Below are positions 45,041 through 54,656 of a stretch of 64,000 bases of DNA, in pieces. The position numbers and the translations under genes were made by a program. The DNA is taken from positions 1-64,000 of the forward strand of contig NZ_VDCS01000002.1 in NCBI RefSeq assembly GCF_006265225.1. Reading direction: 5' to 3'. This stretch comes from Allotamlana fucoidanivorans (GTDB taxonomy: Bacteria; Bacteroidota; Bacteroidia; Flavobacteriales; Flavobacteriaceae). The notes below the pieces were generated by a model. The model was not told the origin of the DNA. It ran no database searches and was given only the letters and a program-made list of their open reading frames with translations. Each line of letters begins with the position of its first letter. Positions within the stretch are counted from its first letter, which is position 1.

Positions 45041-46375
45041 TTAATTATCTCTCAAATCTGAATCCACTTCATTTGAAGCTATAATTTTATTAATTCGCAA
45101 CCGGTAATCAGGTCTTTTTGAGCTAGCAACATCAATAAATGTTTCTGCATCAGGCCCTTTTGAATAGACATTAAAGAAGGCATGATTACCATACCAGTTT
45201 TCAAGGTCTTCATTGTTTGAATTATTTTCAACAAATATATTTCCATTACAGTTGTTAAAATACATATCTGTAAACTTAATGCGCTCTAAGTTATGTTGAT
45301 TTATAACAATCTTACTGTCAAAAATAACAGCAGGATTAAAACCAGAGATGACACTTTTATTCATGTCTAGTGATGCACTTTCTCCAACAAAAACAGCTTC
45401 GTTTACTAAGCCCATTTTTATATCTTCTTTTAAGCTTTCACTAGAATTAAGCAAGGTTAAATTTTTTGCCGAAACTGCAGTTAATTTTTTTGTAAAATCT
45501 ATCTCCTCTTTTTTATTATAAGAAGATACCATTAAACATTTTGGGCCAGCACTACTTGATATGTATGGAGACCGGATAGCTAATGAATTAGCAAGTTCAC
45601 ATTGCGCTCCATAATTAATTTTAAAATCGTTATTATTGGATTTATAAGACACTACTTGATTTAAGCGTAAGTTACCACCCCATATTTCAAAAGAGTTTCC
45701 AGCAGAATAACTTACCATAATATGTTCTAAAACCGTTTCTTTTCCTACACCTGCTAGCAATAAACCATTAAAATATTCAGAGTTTTTTATTCTATTTCCG
45801 GCATACTCAATTCTTACATATTGTAATAAGCCCGAATTACTATTCACATCTTCACCGCCATAATTAGTATAAATATAATCGGCAGGATTTAATTGCGAAT
45901 AAAAGGATGCCACTGAACCATTACCAAATTTATTTGTGGCGGCGTCTCCAAGAATAATGATGCCTCCCCAGTCACCTGCTCTTTTTACAGTTTTATTTGA
46001 TGTAAAGACTATAGGGTCTGTTTCTGTTCCTGCGGCAATAATGCCAGATCCTTTGGTAATAGTTAGCGAAGCTTTTGATTTATAATCAGCAAGAATAACA
46101 GTACCTGGCTCTATAGTAAGCACAGCATTATTGGTAACAAATACATCGCCCACCAATAAATATACGTGTCGTTTTATAAGTTTTTTATCCAGGGCTATTT
46201 TTCCTGTAAGAATTTGAGTAGGCTCACCATAATCTTGTGTGTTAGGTTTAAACTCAGTCCAATTATTGAGCCAGTTATTAACTCCTATAATTCCTTTTTC
46301 TTGTTGAGCAAAAGTGTTTGAAAAAGCAAAAAGAAATATGAAAACGATTTGGGCAAAATTTTTCATAATCAACAA
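45041..46375 (-). CDS. Exported right-handed beta-helix-like protein upstream of sprC
   Basis: This is a 444-residue protein. The start may be the fourth codon, giving MKNFAQIVFIFLFAFSNTFA as a clean signal peptide. The body has the ladder-like pattern of a parallel beta-helix: VFVTNNAVLTIEPGTVILAD, IIAAGTETDPIVFTSN, GDWGGIIILGDA and YVRIEYAGN. These WGG and YVRI rungs recall flavobacterial proteins of the T-x-W-G-G type. No recognised C-terminal sorting domain is present, so periplasmic or outer-membrane-associated location is likely. It runs in the same direction as sprC, with 134 bases between; a link to gliding is only contextual. Confidence 0.6.
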   Translation of the reverse strand: MLIMKNFAQIVFIFLFAFSNTFAQQEKGIIGVNNWLNNWTEFKPNTQDYGEPTQILTGKIALDKKLIKRHVYLLVGDVFVTNNAVLTIEPGTVILADYKSKASLTITKGSGIIAAGTETDPIVFTSNKTVKRAGDWGGIIILGDAATNKFGNGSVASFYSQLNPADYIYTNYGGEDVNSNSGLLQYVRIEYAGNRIKNSEYFNGLLLAGVGKETVLEHIMVSYSAGNSFEIWGGNLRLNQVVSYKSNNNDFKINYGAQCELANSLAIRSPYISSSAGPKCLMVSSYNKKEEIDFTKKLTAVSAKNLTLLNSSESLKEDIKMGLVNEAVFVGESASLDMNKSVISGFNPAVIFDSKIVINQHNLERIKFTDMYFNNCNGNIFVENNSNNEDLENWYGNHAFFNVYSKGPDAETFIDVASSKRPDYRLRINKIIASNEVDSDLRDN

Positions 46376-46638
46376 TTTGTAGTTATTTACTAATATGGTT
46401 TAAATTAATTAATCATTCAAATGTAGATAAAAATCCATGAAATACCAATTATTTCGATAAAATACTTAATTTTTAACAATTTGTCGAAAATTTCTATCGA
46501 TGAAATACATGTATTCAGAAAAAAATTATCTACAAGCTTAGAGGTATTTACAAACAAAAAGAGCATCAAATTGAAAACATTTTCAACTTAATACTCTCAA
46601 TAAATAAATTATATAAATTGGCGACCTTACTTCCTACT

Positions 46639-47088
46639 CTATCTAAATTCATTATATTGATGCAACGATTTCATGATTTCTTCATAAAACAATATGGCTG
46701 CTATCAAATTTCTGGTATCTGAATAAGGTAAATACTGTTGGTGAAATTCTAATGTGTTTTCTAAATAACCTTCAGTATTATCAAACTGATCATCAAGCGC
46801 TTTTCTATTGTCATTTGTTTCAGGAATACCTAAGGTTGTCATAGTAATTCCAGGCTTGGTAGCAAAAGCAATGTACGGCAAAGTACTGGTAAGGACCTCG
46901 TTTCTTTCTGTATAAAGCGATACCAATTCACCTTTAGACATGCGCTCTAACTCTTCTTTATTATGATACTTTTTTATCGTTACTTTTTCGCTAATTATGC
47001 TTTTAGGTCCTTTGTCTTTTTTTTGTGCAAATGCAAAGCCAGTTACCAAAAAAAGACTAAAACTTAATAAAATAATTTTCGTTTTCAT
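46639..47088 (-). CDS. Small exported protein of unknown function
   Basis: The protein has 149 residues with a clear signal peptide (IILLSFSLFLVTGFAFA, cleaved before QKK). The mature part is mostly helical and charged (KYHNKEELERMSKGELVSLYTERNEVL...), ending EEIMKSLHQYNEFR. No family was recognised. It has its own promoter match and sits between the ccs/nrf genes and the gliding locus, transcribed like both. The 263 bases downstream of it hold nothing recognisable except a T-rich stretch. Confidence 0.6.
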   Translation of the reverse strand: MKTKIILLSFSLFLVTGFAFAQKKDKGPKSIISEKVTIKKYHNKEELERMSKGELVSLYTERNEVLTSTLPYIAFATKPGITMTTLGIPETNDNRKALDDQFDNTEGYLENTLEFHQQYLPYSDTRNLIAAILFYEEIMKSLHQYNEFR

Positions 47089-47111
47089 AAGTATAATTTA
47101 GGGATGTACAG

Positions 47112-47141
47112 CAAATTTATGTAATTAAACGAAAAAAACAA
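47112..47141 (-). promoter_or_regulatory. Promoter of the small exported protein gene
   Basis: On the minus strand TTG (47141-47139), 19 bases, then TAAATTTG (47119-47112) fits the Bacteroidetes consensus exactly, 23 bases before the ATG. Confidence 0.6.
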
Positions 47142-47276
47142 GCGTTTTGTCGAATTTTTTAAAACATTTTACAAATATGTAAGCGAATACAACATATTTA
47201 AAGACAAGAGTGCTCTTATCATTTTTAAATACCCTTCCTAAAAGCATATTAGCTCATAACTTTAAGTTGTTAAATA

Positions 47277-50200
47277 TCAATAGTTTACACGAAAATATCG
47301 TTTTTTTAAATAGGCTAAAATAGCTACTAGACATACAATTGCGATAATTACATATATAAACTTAGGAATAGGTAAAGGATCACCAGCCGCATAGCTATGT
47401 AGACCAGATAAGTAATAATTTACACCAAAAGAGGTCATTATTATTGAACTAAAAGCAAAAACACTTGCTACATTTAAAACATATTTACTTTTTAAACTAG
47501 GTATTAGCCTTAAATGTAAAACCACGGCATATACAATAATACTTATAAGTGCCCAGGTTTCTTTAGGATCCCAAGCCCAATAACGCCCCCAAGATTCATT
47601 AGCCCAAATACCTCCTAAAAATGTTCCTACAGAAAGAACAAACAGCCCAATAGTCATGGAAATTTCATTTATATAGGTAAGCTCTTTAATACGAATATCA
47701 ATTTCTTTCTTTGTTTTCTTTGTTTTAAAAATCATTAATAACAAAGCCATAAATCCTAATACAGCCGAAAGTGCTAATGGCGCATAACTGCTAACAATAG
47801 TTGCTACATGAATTTTTAACCAATACGATTTTAAAACAGGCATAAGGTTTGTGATTTCCGGGCTCAACCAATCAAGGTAACTTACAAAAAGTAAGGCACC
47901 TGAAAATAAAGTGGCTAATGGTAACGAAAAATCAGACTTCCTAAAGGTTAATAAGCCGCATAGCAAAAGTACCCAGGCCACAAAAACTAACATTTCATAA
48001 CCATTACTCCAAGGCGCATGCTGTGCCACATACCATCTCAATATGATGTTGCCAGTAAAAAGCAAGAAAGTAATGAGACTAAGCAAAACCAATATTTCCC
48101 AAAAAATATTAATCCATTTCTGTTTTGAAAATATTTTTAGAATAGCTAATACTAACAATAAACCTCCTAAAGAGAAACATATTTGAAACAACCAAAAGTT
48201 CAAATTGAGTTGGTTATACCAAAGTTCAGCTTCAACACGCTTTTTGCTAGGAATAATATCTTCACCTATAACATCTTGAAATGTTTTGATGTATTCTAAT
48301 TTTTCACTGGCCTCAATCCATCGTTTAGCATTGACGTCTTTAAAATATGCTGGTATTATTTGCTGAGCAAACTTTGCATCTTCTTCAGGGAAATCTTGAA
48401 AATGATGTGTTTGGCTGTGCCATTTATTATTAGCATCATTACTATTGGGAAAGACTTTAAAATAATTACCAGAAAATACATTATACAGAATGTTGAATCG
48501 TTCATCAACTTTAATAATCTCCTTGTCAAGCTCATTTCTTTCTGCTGGTTTTTTTTTATTTGCTTTTTCTACAGCCTCCCCTAATAAATATTTTCCGTTG
48601 GCATCAAGTAGGTCTGTAAATGCCACTAAACCATCTTCACTAACCTGAAGATTTTCAAAAAGCCCGCCGCCCTTTTTAACATCTACTTTTATAATGGGAA
48701 TAAACTGCCAAATATTAGTAGCTGCTTGCATACCCAAAAATGCTTGATTTGCCGAATAGGTGATGTGTTTTCCGTTGTGAGTAAATTTAAAGTAAGGCTT
48801 TCGCGAAAGCTTTCTTAAAAACTCTGATGCCAAGGTATTCATTGGTTTTATTCTACCATCTAAATCTTGTACCATCAATCGTCCAAACATGTCAGCATGT
48901 TGTTCGTCTATTTCAAGTTGCTTGAGCGTTTCAATATTTATAGTAGGTGCTTCTGATTGTCCGAACGAAACCCATGTAACACATAAAAATATGAGAACTA
49001 AAGTGACTTGTTTTTGCTTTAATGCCTTAAGTTTTGAATTTATTACATGAAACCTTGAGGACTTCCCAAAAAGCGTAAAGAACATACCAACCATCATTAA
49101 AAAATAGCCTAAATAGGTAATATTAGTACCTAGAGCGTCATAATTAACGGCCAATACAGTACCTTGTTCATCTGTGTCATAACTGGCCTGAAAAAAGCGG
49201 TATCCTTTATAATCTAAAACATTATTCATAAAGATGCGGTAAGGCATTTGTTCGTCATTATCAATCACCGTTACCTCGCTAGCATAGGCTGAAGGGCTGG
49301 TAGAGCCGGGATAACGTTCTAGCTGAAAATCGTCTAGCTGAATTGCAAAAGGTGTTTTAATAGGTTCTGCGCCATATGAAAGGATTACTTTAACGCCATT
49401 AACAATAACCTCATGGTTGGTAGGCAAAAAACCTTCCTTATAAATTAGTTGTACTTCTTTTTCTTCATCGCCAACGCTTACATTTATTAGCAAGGTGTCA
49501 TCTTTCTGCTTATCATTGTCTTTAGGTTTCTCTGCTCCGCTGACAAGTACCACTTTGCCTTTTGGATGATAAGACAAGGGTACAAATGAAACATCACCAT
49601 CTCTGTACAGTGTTCTAAAGTTAAGAGGATACAGGCTATCTTTTTTTATGGTGCTAGCCGCTTCAGTAGCCATTACAAACGTTGCTAAATCCCTAGGAGA
49701 CTTGATTTTAAATGTGTCATTATCATTCATAACATTGATGATGCCTTGTTTTTCAACACCAAAACCAAGTTTTCTATCATGCTGTCCTAAAACTTTAATG
49801 TCACCTTGTTTTAAAAAGACTGTTTCTCTACCATGTCCAAAGGAAACCACCATTTGAATGGTAGGCACTCCGTTGTCTACATCATCTTCTATTTGAGTAA
49901 CAGCATCTGCTACGAATTGCTTATAAGAAATATGAACTGGTTTATCATTAAAACTAGAAACCAATTCAAAATCATTATCACTAAGTGGCGAAAAACTTAA
50001 TTTTTTTCGAATGGAACGTGATGTATTTCCTTCAGTTAAATGAGCGTGCAGATAATTATCGGTTGATATAATGGTACTAGATGTTGCACCTTCTCTAATG
50101 CGCATAACCCCACTATAAGAGGCATAACGTGTTATTCCAGCTCCTATTAATACAACAATAAAAGCAAGATGAAACATGAGTAAAGCCCACTTTTCTAATC

Positions 50201-50414
50201 GCCAAAGTTTGTATTTAAAAATATTCATTAAAAAGCTAAGGCCTAAACCAAGCATCACTATTTCAAACCACCAAGCATCATAAATCATTTTCCAGGCAGT
50301 GGCTGTTCCAAAATCATTTTCAATAAAGGTAGCTGTAGCCATTGCAATGGCAAAGGTTACCAGCAGTAGTACAGCCAACTTTGGTGACGCGAAAAATCGG
50401 TACACTTTATTCAT
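47277..50414 (-). CDS. ccsBA: CcsBA: fused ResB/CcsA cytochrome c synthase
   Basis: This 1045-residue membrane protein joins CcsB/ResB and CcsA, as in other Bacteroidetes and epsilonproteobacteria. The N-terminal part has ResB helices (FFASPKLAVLLLVTFAIAMATATFIE, WWFEIVMLGLGLSFLMNIF) and a large periplasmic loop. The C-terminal part has the CcsA haem-handling tryptophan-rich motif WGRYWAWDPKETWALI and flanking histidine helices (HVATIVSSYAPLALSAVLG). It exports haem and attaches it to CXXCH motifs in the periplasm, which NrfA and NrfH require. It lies 83 bases downstream of nrfA, beyond a perfect hairpin, so transcription may be partly separate. Confidence 0.93.
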   Translation of the reverse strand: MNKVYRFFASPKLAVLLLVTFAIAMATATFIENDFGTATAWKMIYDAWWFEIVMLGLGLSFLMNIFKYKLWRLEKWALLMFHLAFIVVLIGAGITRYASYSGVMRIREGATSSTIISTDNYLHAHLTEGNTSRSIRKKLSFSPLSDNDFELVSSFNDKPVHISYKQFVADAVTQIEDDVDNGVPTIQMVVSFGHGRETVFLKQGDIKVLGQHDRKLGFGVEKQGIINVMNDNDTFKIKSPRDLATFVMATEAASTIKKDSLYPLNFRTLYRDGDVSFVPLSYHPKGKVVLVSGAEKPKDNDKQKDDTLLINVSVGDEEKEVQLIYKEGFLPTNHEVIVNGVKVILSYGAEPIKTPFAIQLDDFQLERYPGSTSPSAYASEVTVIDNDEQMPYRIFMNNVLDYKGYRFFQASYDTDEQGTVLAVNYDALGTNITYLGYFLMMVGMFFTLFGKSSRFHVINSKLKALKQKQVTLVLIFLCVTWVSFGQSEAPTINIETLKQLEIDEQHADMFGRLMVQDLDGRIKPMNTLASEFLRKLSRKPYFKFTHNGKHITYSANQAFLGMQAATNIWQFIPIIKVDVKKGGGLFENLQVSEDGLVAFTDLLDANGKYLLGEAVEKANKKKPAERNELDKEIIKVDERFNILYNVFSGNYFKVFPNSNDANNKWHSQTHHFQDFPEEDAKFAQQIIPAYFKDVNAKRWIEASEKLEYIKTFQDVIGEDIIPSKKRVEAELWYNQLNLNFWLFQICFSLGGLLLVLAILKIFSKQKWINIFWEILVLLSLITFLLFTGNIILRWYVAQHAPWSNGYEMLVFVAWVLLLCGLLTFRKSDFSLPLATLFSGALLFVSYLDWLSPEITNLMPVLKSYWLKIHVATIVSSYAPLALSAVLGFMALLLMIFKTKKTKKEIDIRIKELTYINEISMTIGLFVLSVGTFLGGIWANESWGRYWAWDPKETWALISIIVYAVVLHLRLIPSLKSKYVLNVASVFAFSSIIMTSFGVNYYLSGLHSYAAGDPLPIPKFIYVIIAIVCLVAILAYLKKRYFRVNY

Positions 50415-50434
50415 ACATCTTTGTATTATAAACT

Positions 50435-50466
50435 AAAAGATACCTTAAACAATTAAGGTATCTTTT
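50435..50466 (-). terminator. Hairpin between nrfA and ccsBA
   Basis: AAAAGATACCTTAA and TTAAGGTATCTTTT form a perfect 14-bp stem with a four-base loop and A/T-rich flanks. It could end the nrfHA message or set the nrfA:ccsBA ratio. Confidence 0.85.
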
Positions 50467-50497
50467 ACTCATGCTTTTTTTTATTATGTAATCAAGG

Positions 50498-51994
50498 CTA
50501 GTTTGCAGCTGAAACCGCATTTATAGGCATTTTATCTTCACGTTCTTTTGCTGCCTCTAACCATTTAGGTAATAAATTCTTTTTAAACTCGGCTTTCTCT
50601 GCTCTTAGTTTTTCCATATCTAAGCCAATGTATTCTTGAGCTTTCTCTTTTGAAGAGATGTCTGGCATATCCACTGGTGCATTGTGCCCTAGTTCAGCTA
50701 ATAATCTGGCTAATTTTACTCGTGCTTCTTGCGCAATCACCAATCCGCTACCAATAACTCTACCTATTTCTACTGGAGAATGGAATGATGCGCCATGTGC
50801 TGCCGCAGAGTAATCCCAGCGCCATTGGCCATGGCGAATATCAGTTAGTATAGGTTTCATTTGCTCTTCTGTAGCTCCTAAATCCCAGCATTTTTTAGCT
50901 TCAATATGTGCCTTTACTAATAGGTCTTCTAATTTTAAACGATTCTCGGTAGCCTTACGCTGTCTATCATAAACATTAGCAATTAATTTATTCGATTCCT
51001 CTCTATGACAAACCTGACAAGCATTTGAGGTATTATTTAAAGGCGATTGAATATGGTGATCTGTAAACTTTTGTCCACCTTCACTCTTGTAAGGCATATG
51101 ACAATCTGCACATGAAACACCTCTATCTGCATGAACACCCGTGGTAAATGTTTCGTAACCTGGATGCTGTGCTTTTAGCATAGGTGCCTTACTTAACTTG
51201 TGTGTCCAATCTTTAAACTCAATATTATCGTAGTAAGCCTCCATATCTTCAACAGTCATACCATCTTTCCAAGGGAACACCAAATAAGGGGTGCCCTCTT
51301 TTCCTGGTAAATTACTATTGAAATAATACTCAACATGACATTGCGCACACACTAAAGAACGCATTTCATTATGGGTAGCTTGATTGATATCTTTACCCAT
51401 AGATTCAAAGGCTTCTACCAGTGCAGGTCTGCTAATACGTAGTTTCATTGTTTCTGGGTTATGACAATCAGCACAGCCAATAGGATTTACAATTTCCTCA
51501 CCTTTATCAGCCCATTTACCACTATAAAATTCTTTTATACCAATCTCATTCATTAAACGTGGAACATCTGGACTTTTACAGGTCCAACACGTAGCTGGCA
51601 TTGGTCCGTCTCCTTTTCCTTTTGGACCTCCTGTTCTTAATGTATTGTGAATATCTTCAACAGCATAAGCATGTCCTCTACCTTGATTATAATCTTTAGA
51701 GAATCCGTACCCTGCAAATAATACGACTAAATTGGGGTCTTCTTCTAAAACATCTCGCATAGCAGAACCTCCTTGCATAGAAGCAAATGTTGTGTCTAAT
51801 GTTTGCAAATAGGATTGATACTCTAGAGGGAAATTTTCTCCCCAGACTTCATTTCTTGGTTCGTTCTCTGCAATATTAACTTGAGGAACATATTTGTACT
51901 TCGCTTCAGATTTTCGGTTTACAATACTGGAAGCCAATAATCCTAAAAGAAATACCACAATAACGGTTACGATAAATAATACTTTGTTTTTCAT
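50498..51994 (-). CDS. nrfA: Ammonia-forming cytochrome c nitrite reductase, catalytic subunit
   Basis: NrfA reduces nitrite to ammonium with six electrons in the periplasm. All five haem sites are visible in order: the catalytic CWTCK (lysine-ligated haem 1), then CADCH, CAQCH, CADCH and CQVCH. An N-terminal signal-anchor (VLFIVTVIVVFLLGLLASS) precedes the mature domain. The length of 498 residues is normal. Gene order nrfH-nrfA-ccsBA is the usual Bacteroidetes arrangement. It begins 13 bases after nrfH. It likely serves dissimilatory nitrite reduction and nitrite or NO detoxification at low oxygen. Confidence 0.97.
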   Translation of the reverse strand: MKNKVLFIVTVIVVFLLGLLASSIVNRKSEAKYKYVPQVNIAENEPRNEVWGENFPLEYQSYLQTLDTTFASMQGGSAMRDVLEEDPNLVVLFAGYGFSKDYNQGRGHAYAVEDIHNTLRTGGPKGKGDGPMPATCWTCKSPDVPRLMNEIGIKEFYSGKWADKGEEIVNPIGCADCHNPETMKLRISRPALVEAFESMGKDINQATHNEMRSLVCAQCHVEYYFNSNLPGKEGTPYLVFPWKDGMTVEDMEAYYDNIEFKDWTHKLSKAPMLKAQHPGYETFTTGVHADRGVSCADCHMPYKSEGGQKFTDHHIQSPLNNTSNACQVCHREESNKLIANVYDRQRKATENRLKLEDLLVKAHIEAKKCWDLGATEEQMKPILTDIRHGQWRWDYSAAAHGASFHSPVEIGRVIGSGLVIAQEARVKLARLLAELGHNAPVDMPDISSKEKAQEYIGLDMEKLRAEKAEFKKNLLPKWLEAAKEREDKMPINAVSAAN

Positions 51995-52007
51995 CTGCTA
52001 TACTTTG

Positions 52008-52607
52008 TTAGTCTTTAATCTGCTCTTGCATCCATTCAGGAATTACAAGTTCATCTTCTTGGTCTGTGGGTAAGGGTGCTACGTTAAATTTAATTGTTGA
52101 TAAACCATGAACTTTTCCATGCGGTACTTGCTTGTGACAACTCCAACATTGGCGTCCGGTTCTATTATCTCTATGGTCTTCTATCCAACCATCATATTTT
52201 GTTTGGGTAACCTGCTGAACATGGCAGCGAATACAATTTTGTTGCACCACTTCTTGTGAGGCCTCTTTCATTTTAATCACATCAGGTTCTGCTCTCAAAG
52301 TAAAAACAGAAGCATGATACATCCCATCTTTGGCTTTGAAATAATATTTATTAAAAACATTATCGTGGGGTACGTGACAATCATTACATTTTGCCCATTC
52401 ACGATGAGAACTATGCATCCAACTGTTATAAACTGGTGTCATTACATGGCAATTTACACAAGCCTGAGGATCATCAGACATATATGATAGAATCTTAGAT
52501 TCTCTCGCCATGAACAAACCTAAACCAACTATAACCGCAATGAAGAAAACCGCGGTGGTTCGCCATCTGGATGTCTTTGGTGGTAATATTTCTTTTTTAC
52601 GCTTCAA
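52008..52607 (-). CDS. nrfH: Cytochrome c nitrite reductase small subunit, NapC/NirT type
   Basis: The protein has 199 residues with one N-terminal membrane helix (TTAVFFIAVIVGLGLFMA) and four haem motifs: CVNCH, CNDCH, CIRCH and CWSCH. This is the NrfH pattern. NrfH oxidises menaquinol at the outer face of the inner membrane and feeds electrons to NrfA, with which it forms a complex. It is the first gene of the nrfHA unit. The 219 bases upstream, up to the GT35 gene, hold no recognised promoter. Confidence 0.94.
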   Translation of the reverse strand: MKRKKEILPPKTSRWRTTAVFFIAVIVGLGLFMARESKILSYMSDDPQACVNCHVMTPVYNSWMHSSHREWAKCNDCHVPHDNVFNKYYFKAKDGMYHASVFTLRAEPDVIKMKEASQEVVQQNCIRCHVQQVTQTKYDGWIEDHRDNRTGRQCWSCHKQVPHGKVHGLSTIKFNVAPLPTDQEDELVIPEWMQEQIKD

Positions 52608-52826
52608 TATTATTCGCTATAGTTTTATAAATAACAACGCGTACCTTTATCACTTGGACTCATTACCAATGACTTAAAAAACCGAATAAAAAATAGGTGG
52701 AAATTCAAGGTTAATTAGCGTTAGTTAAAGTAAAGTTAAAATAATTTATTTATTCTCACAACACATGCAAATATATTTCTTCCCTTTTTTTTGAAACATA
52801 ACATTTGTCATACTTTTCTACTTTAA

Positions 52827-54467
52827 TTAAAAAAGTTTTTTATAATAATCATCAGCCATTCTATACGTAGTAAATTCGGGAATCACATCATTCATAGCAG
52901 TAAATACAATATCTTGCCATTTATCTGGTTGATTATAGTAGGTAGGTATGACACGGTCTTCTAAAATTTTATACAAATTTTCTGTGTCTAACTTATCTTG
53001 ATCCCAAATAGGCATTTTATAATCTAAAGCGGGAAGCACAAAACAATTCTCTCCATCTTTTTCAAACTCAGGAATCCACCCATCATTAGTTGACACATTT
53101 ACCGAACCATTCATAGCAGCCGTCATACCACTTGTTCCAGATGCTTCACGGGTTATTCTTGGTGTATTTAACCAGACATCGGAACCACACTTTAATTTTC
53201 TAGATAAATCTATTTCATAACCAATAAGTACGGCTAAATTTGGTTCGTATTTAGAATTATGCACTAAATGATTAAATGTGTTGATGGCATCAAAATCAAA
53301 CGGATAAGGTTTGCCTGCCCAGATAATTTGAATAGGTCTATCCTGATTATGTATGAGTCTTTTAAATCTATCAAAATCATGAAGTAATAAATCGGCTCTT
53401 TTATAGGCGGCAAAGCGTCTTGCCCATACTACAGTTAATACATTTGGATTAAAATCCTTGCCTGTTTGCTTTTTTACTTCAAGGAATAATTCTTGTTTTA
53501 ATTCAAGTTTTCGGGCTTTATAGCTATTAGAATCTTTATTAATCCAAGCTTCCTTTATTTTGTCATCATGCCAAAATTTTTGATTCTGTGCATTTGTAAT
53601 GGGAATAATATCACAAATACCGTCATAGTCTTTCCACATATCATTGGCCACTTTGGCATGTAGTTTTGATACCCCATTCGCTTTTCTTGACATCCTGAGT
53701 GCTGAAATAGTGTAATTGATCATGCCGCCGTTTACCATTTCTCTCTGTAATTCATCATCACTTAAGGTACGCCCAAAAAAGCCACATCTGTTTAAATGCC
53801 GTGCTTCTCGTTCTTCATTACCTGCCTTTTCGGGTGTATGTGTAGTAAAAACCATTTGATCTTTAGTGATTCCTCTATCTCTTAAGTAATAAAACGCAGG
53901 TAACGCATGGCCTTCATTTAAATGATAGGTGTCTGCTCCTCCCAAAGCCTCTACAACTTTAGCACCTCCAATTCCTAAAACAATACTTTGAGACACCCGT
54001 GTTACTGGATTTCGGTCATATAAATGATTAGTTATGGTTCTTGATAAATGATCATTGCCATCAACATCGGTACTTAAAAAGTACATAGGAACCGTACCAA
54101 AAATCTCAGGTTTTAAAATATAGGCTCTAACCTTTACATACGGGTTATCATGAAGCTTTACCTCTACTTCAATTCCTGTGTCTTCTAAAAAATCAAAGTG
54201 CTTTTCATTGAATTCTGTACGCAACGTTTGATCTTCATTTCTTGCCTGATCATAGTAACCATACTTCCATAGCATACCAACACCGATCATGTTTTGTTTT
54301 AACTCATAACCTGAGCGCATATGCGATCCCGCCAGAAAACCAAGACCTCCAGAATATATGTTAAAGGACTGATGAATACCAAATTCCATACTAAAATAGG
54401 CTACTTTTTTGCTATACTCAGGGTTAGGTTCATAGGGATGATACCAGGTTGTATACTCTTTATTCAT
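52827..54467 (-). CDS. GT35 alpha-glucan phosphorylase-like enzyme with the PLP lysine replaced by threonine
   Basis: This 546-residue protein belongs to the short alpha-glucan phosphorylase group. Features are VAYFSMEFGIHQSFNIYSGGLGFLAGSH, LNEGHALPAF, TTHTPEKAGNE, VVWARRFAAYKRADLLLHD and EASGTSGMTAAMNG. In true phosphorylases the last motif is EASGT.xMK.A.NG, and its lysine binds pyridoxal phosphate. Here the codon at 53121-53123 gives threonine (residue 449). I recall Bacteroidetes homologues with the same substitution, so this is probably a family trait, and the enzyme may act as a different kind of glucan glycosyltransferase. It acts in the cytoplasm, presumably in glycogen metabolism. 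It is monocistronic. Confidence 0.82.
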   Translation of the reverse strand: MNKEYTTWYHPYEPNPEYSKKVAYFSMEFGIHQSFNIYSGGLGFLAGSHMRSGYELKQNMIGVGMLWKYGYYDQARNEDQTLRTEFNEKHFDFLEDTGIEVEVKLHDNPYVKVRAYILKPEIFGTVPMYFLSTDVDGNDHLSRTITNHLYDRNPVTRVSQSIVLGIGGAKVVEALGGADTYHLNEGHALPAFYYLRDRGITKDQMVFTTHTPEKAGNEEREARHLNRCGFFGRTLSDDELQREMVNGGMINYTISALRMSRKANGVSKLHAKVANDMWKDYDGICDIIPITNAQNQKFWHDDKIKEAWINKDSNSYKARKLELKQELFLEVKKQTGKDFNPNVLTVVWARRFAAYKRADLLLHDFDRFKRLIHNQDRPIQIIWAGKPYPFDFDAINTFNHLVHNSKYEPNLAVLIGYEIDLSRKLKCGSDVWLNTPRITREASGTSGMTAAMNGSVNVSTNDGWIPEFEKDGENCFVLPALDYKMPIWDQDKLDTENLYKILEDRVIPTYYNQPDKWQDIVFTAMNDVIPEFTTYRMADDYYKKLF

Positions 54468-54656
54468 GATTCAAATGTTTTATGCAGTAAACTTAGCCAA
54501 AAGAAGTTAATTGATTATATGATAAATATCATCATAACACTATTTTAATATTAAGTTTATAAGAAAAGATTTTCTATAAGACCAATGACCTTAATCTCAT
54601 TCTATGAAATCAAATAGTCTTTTTTAGAAATTAACGGATAAATTTTTAGTGGTCAA

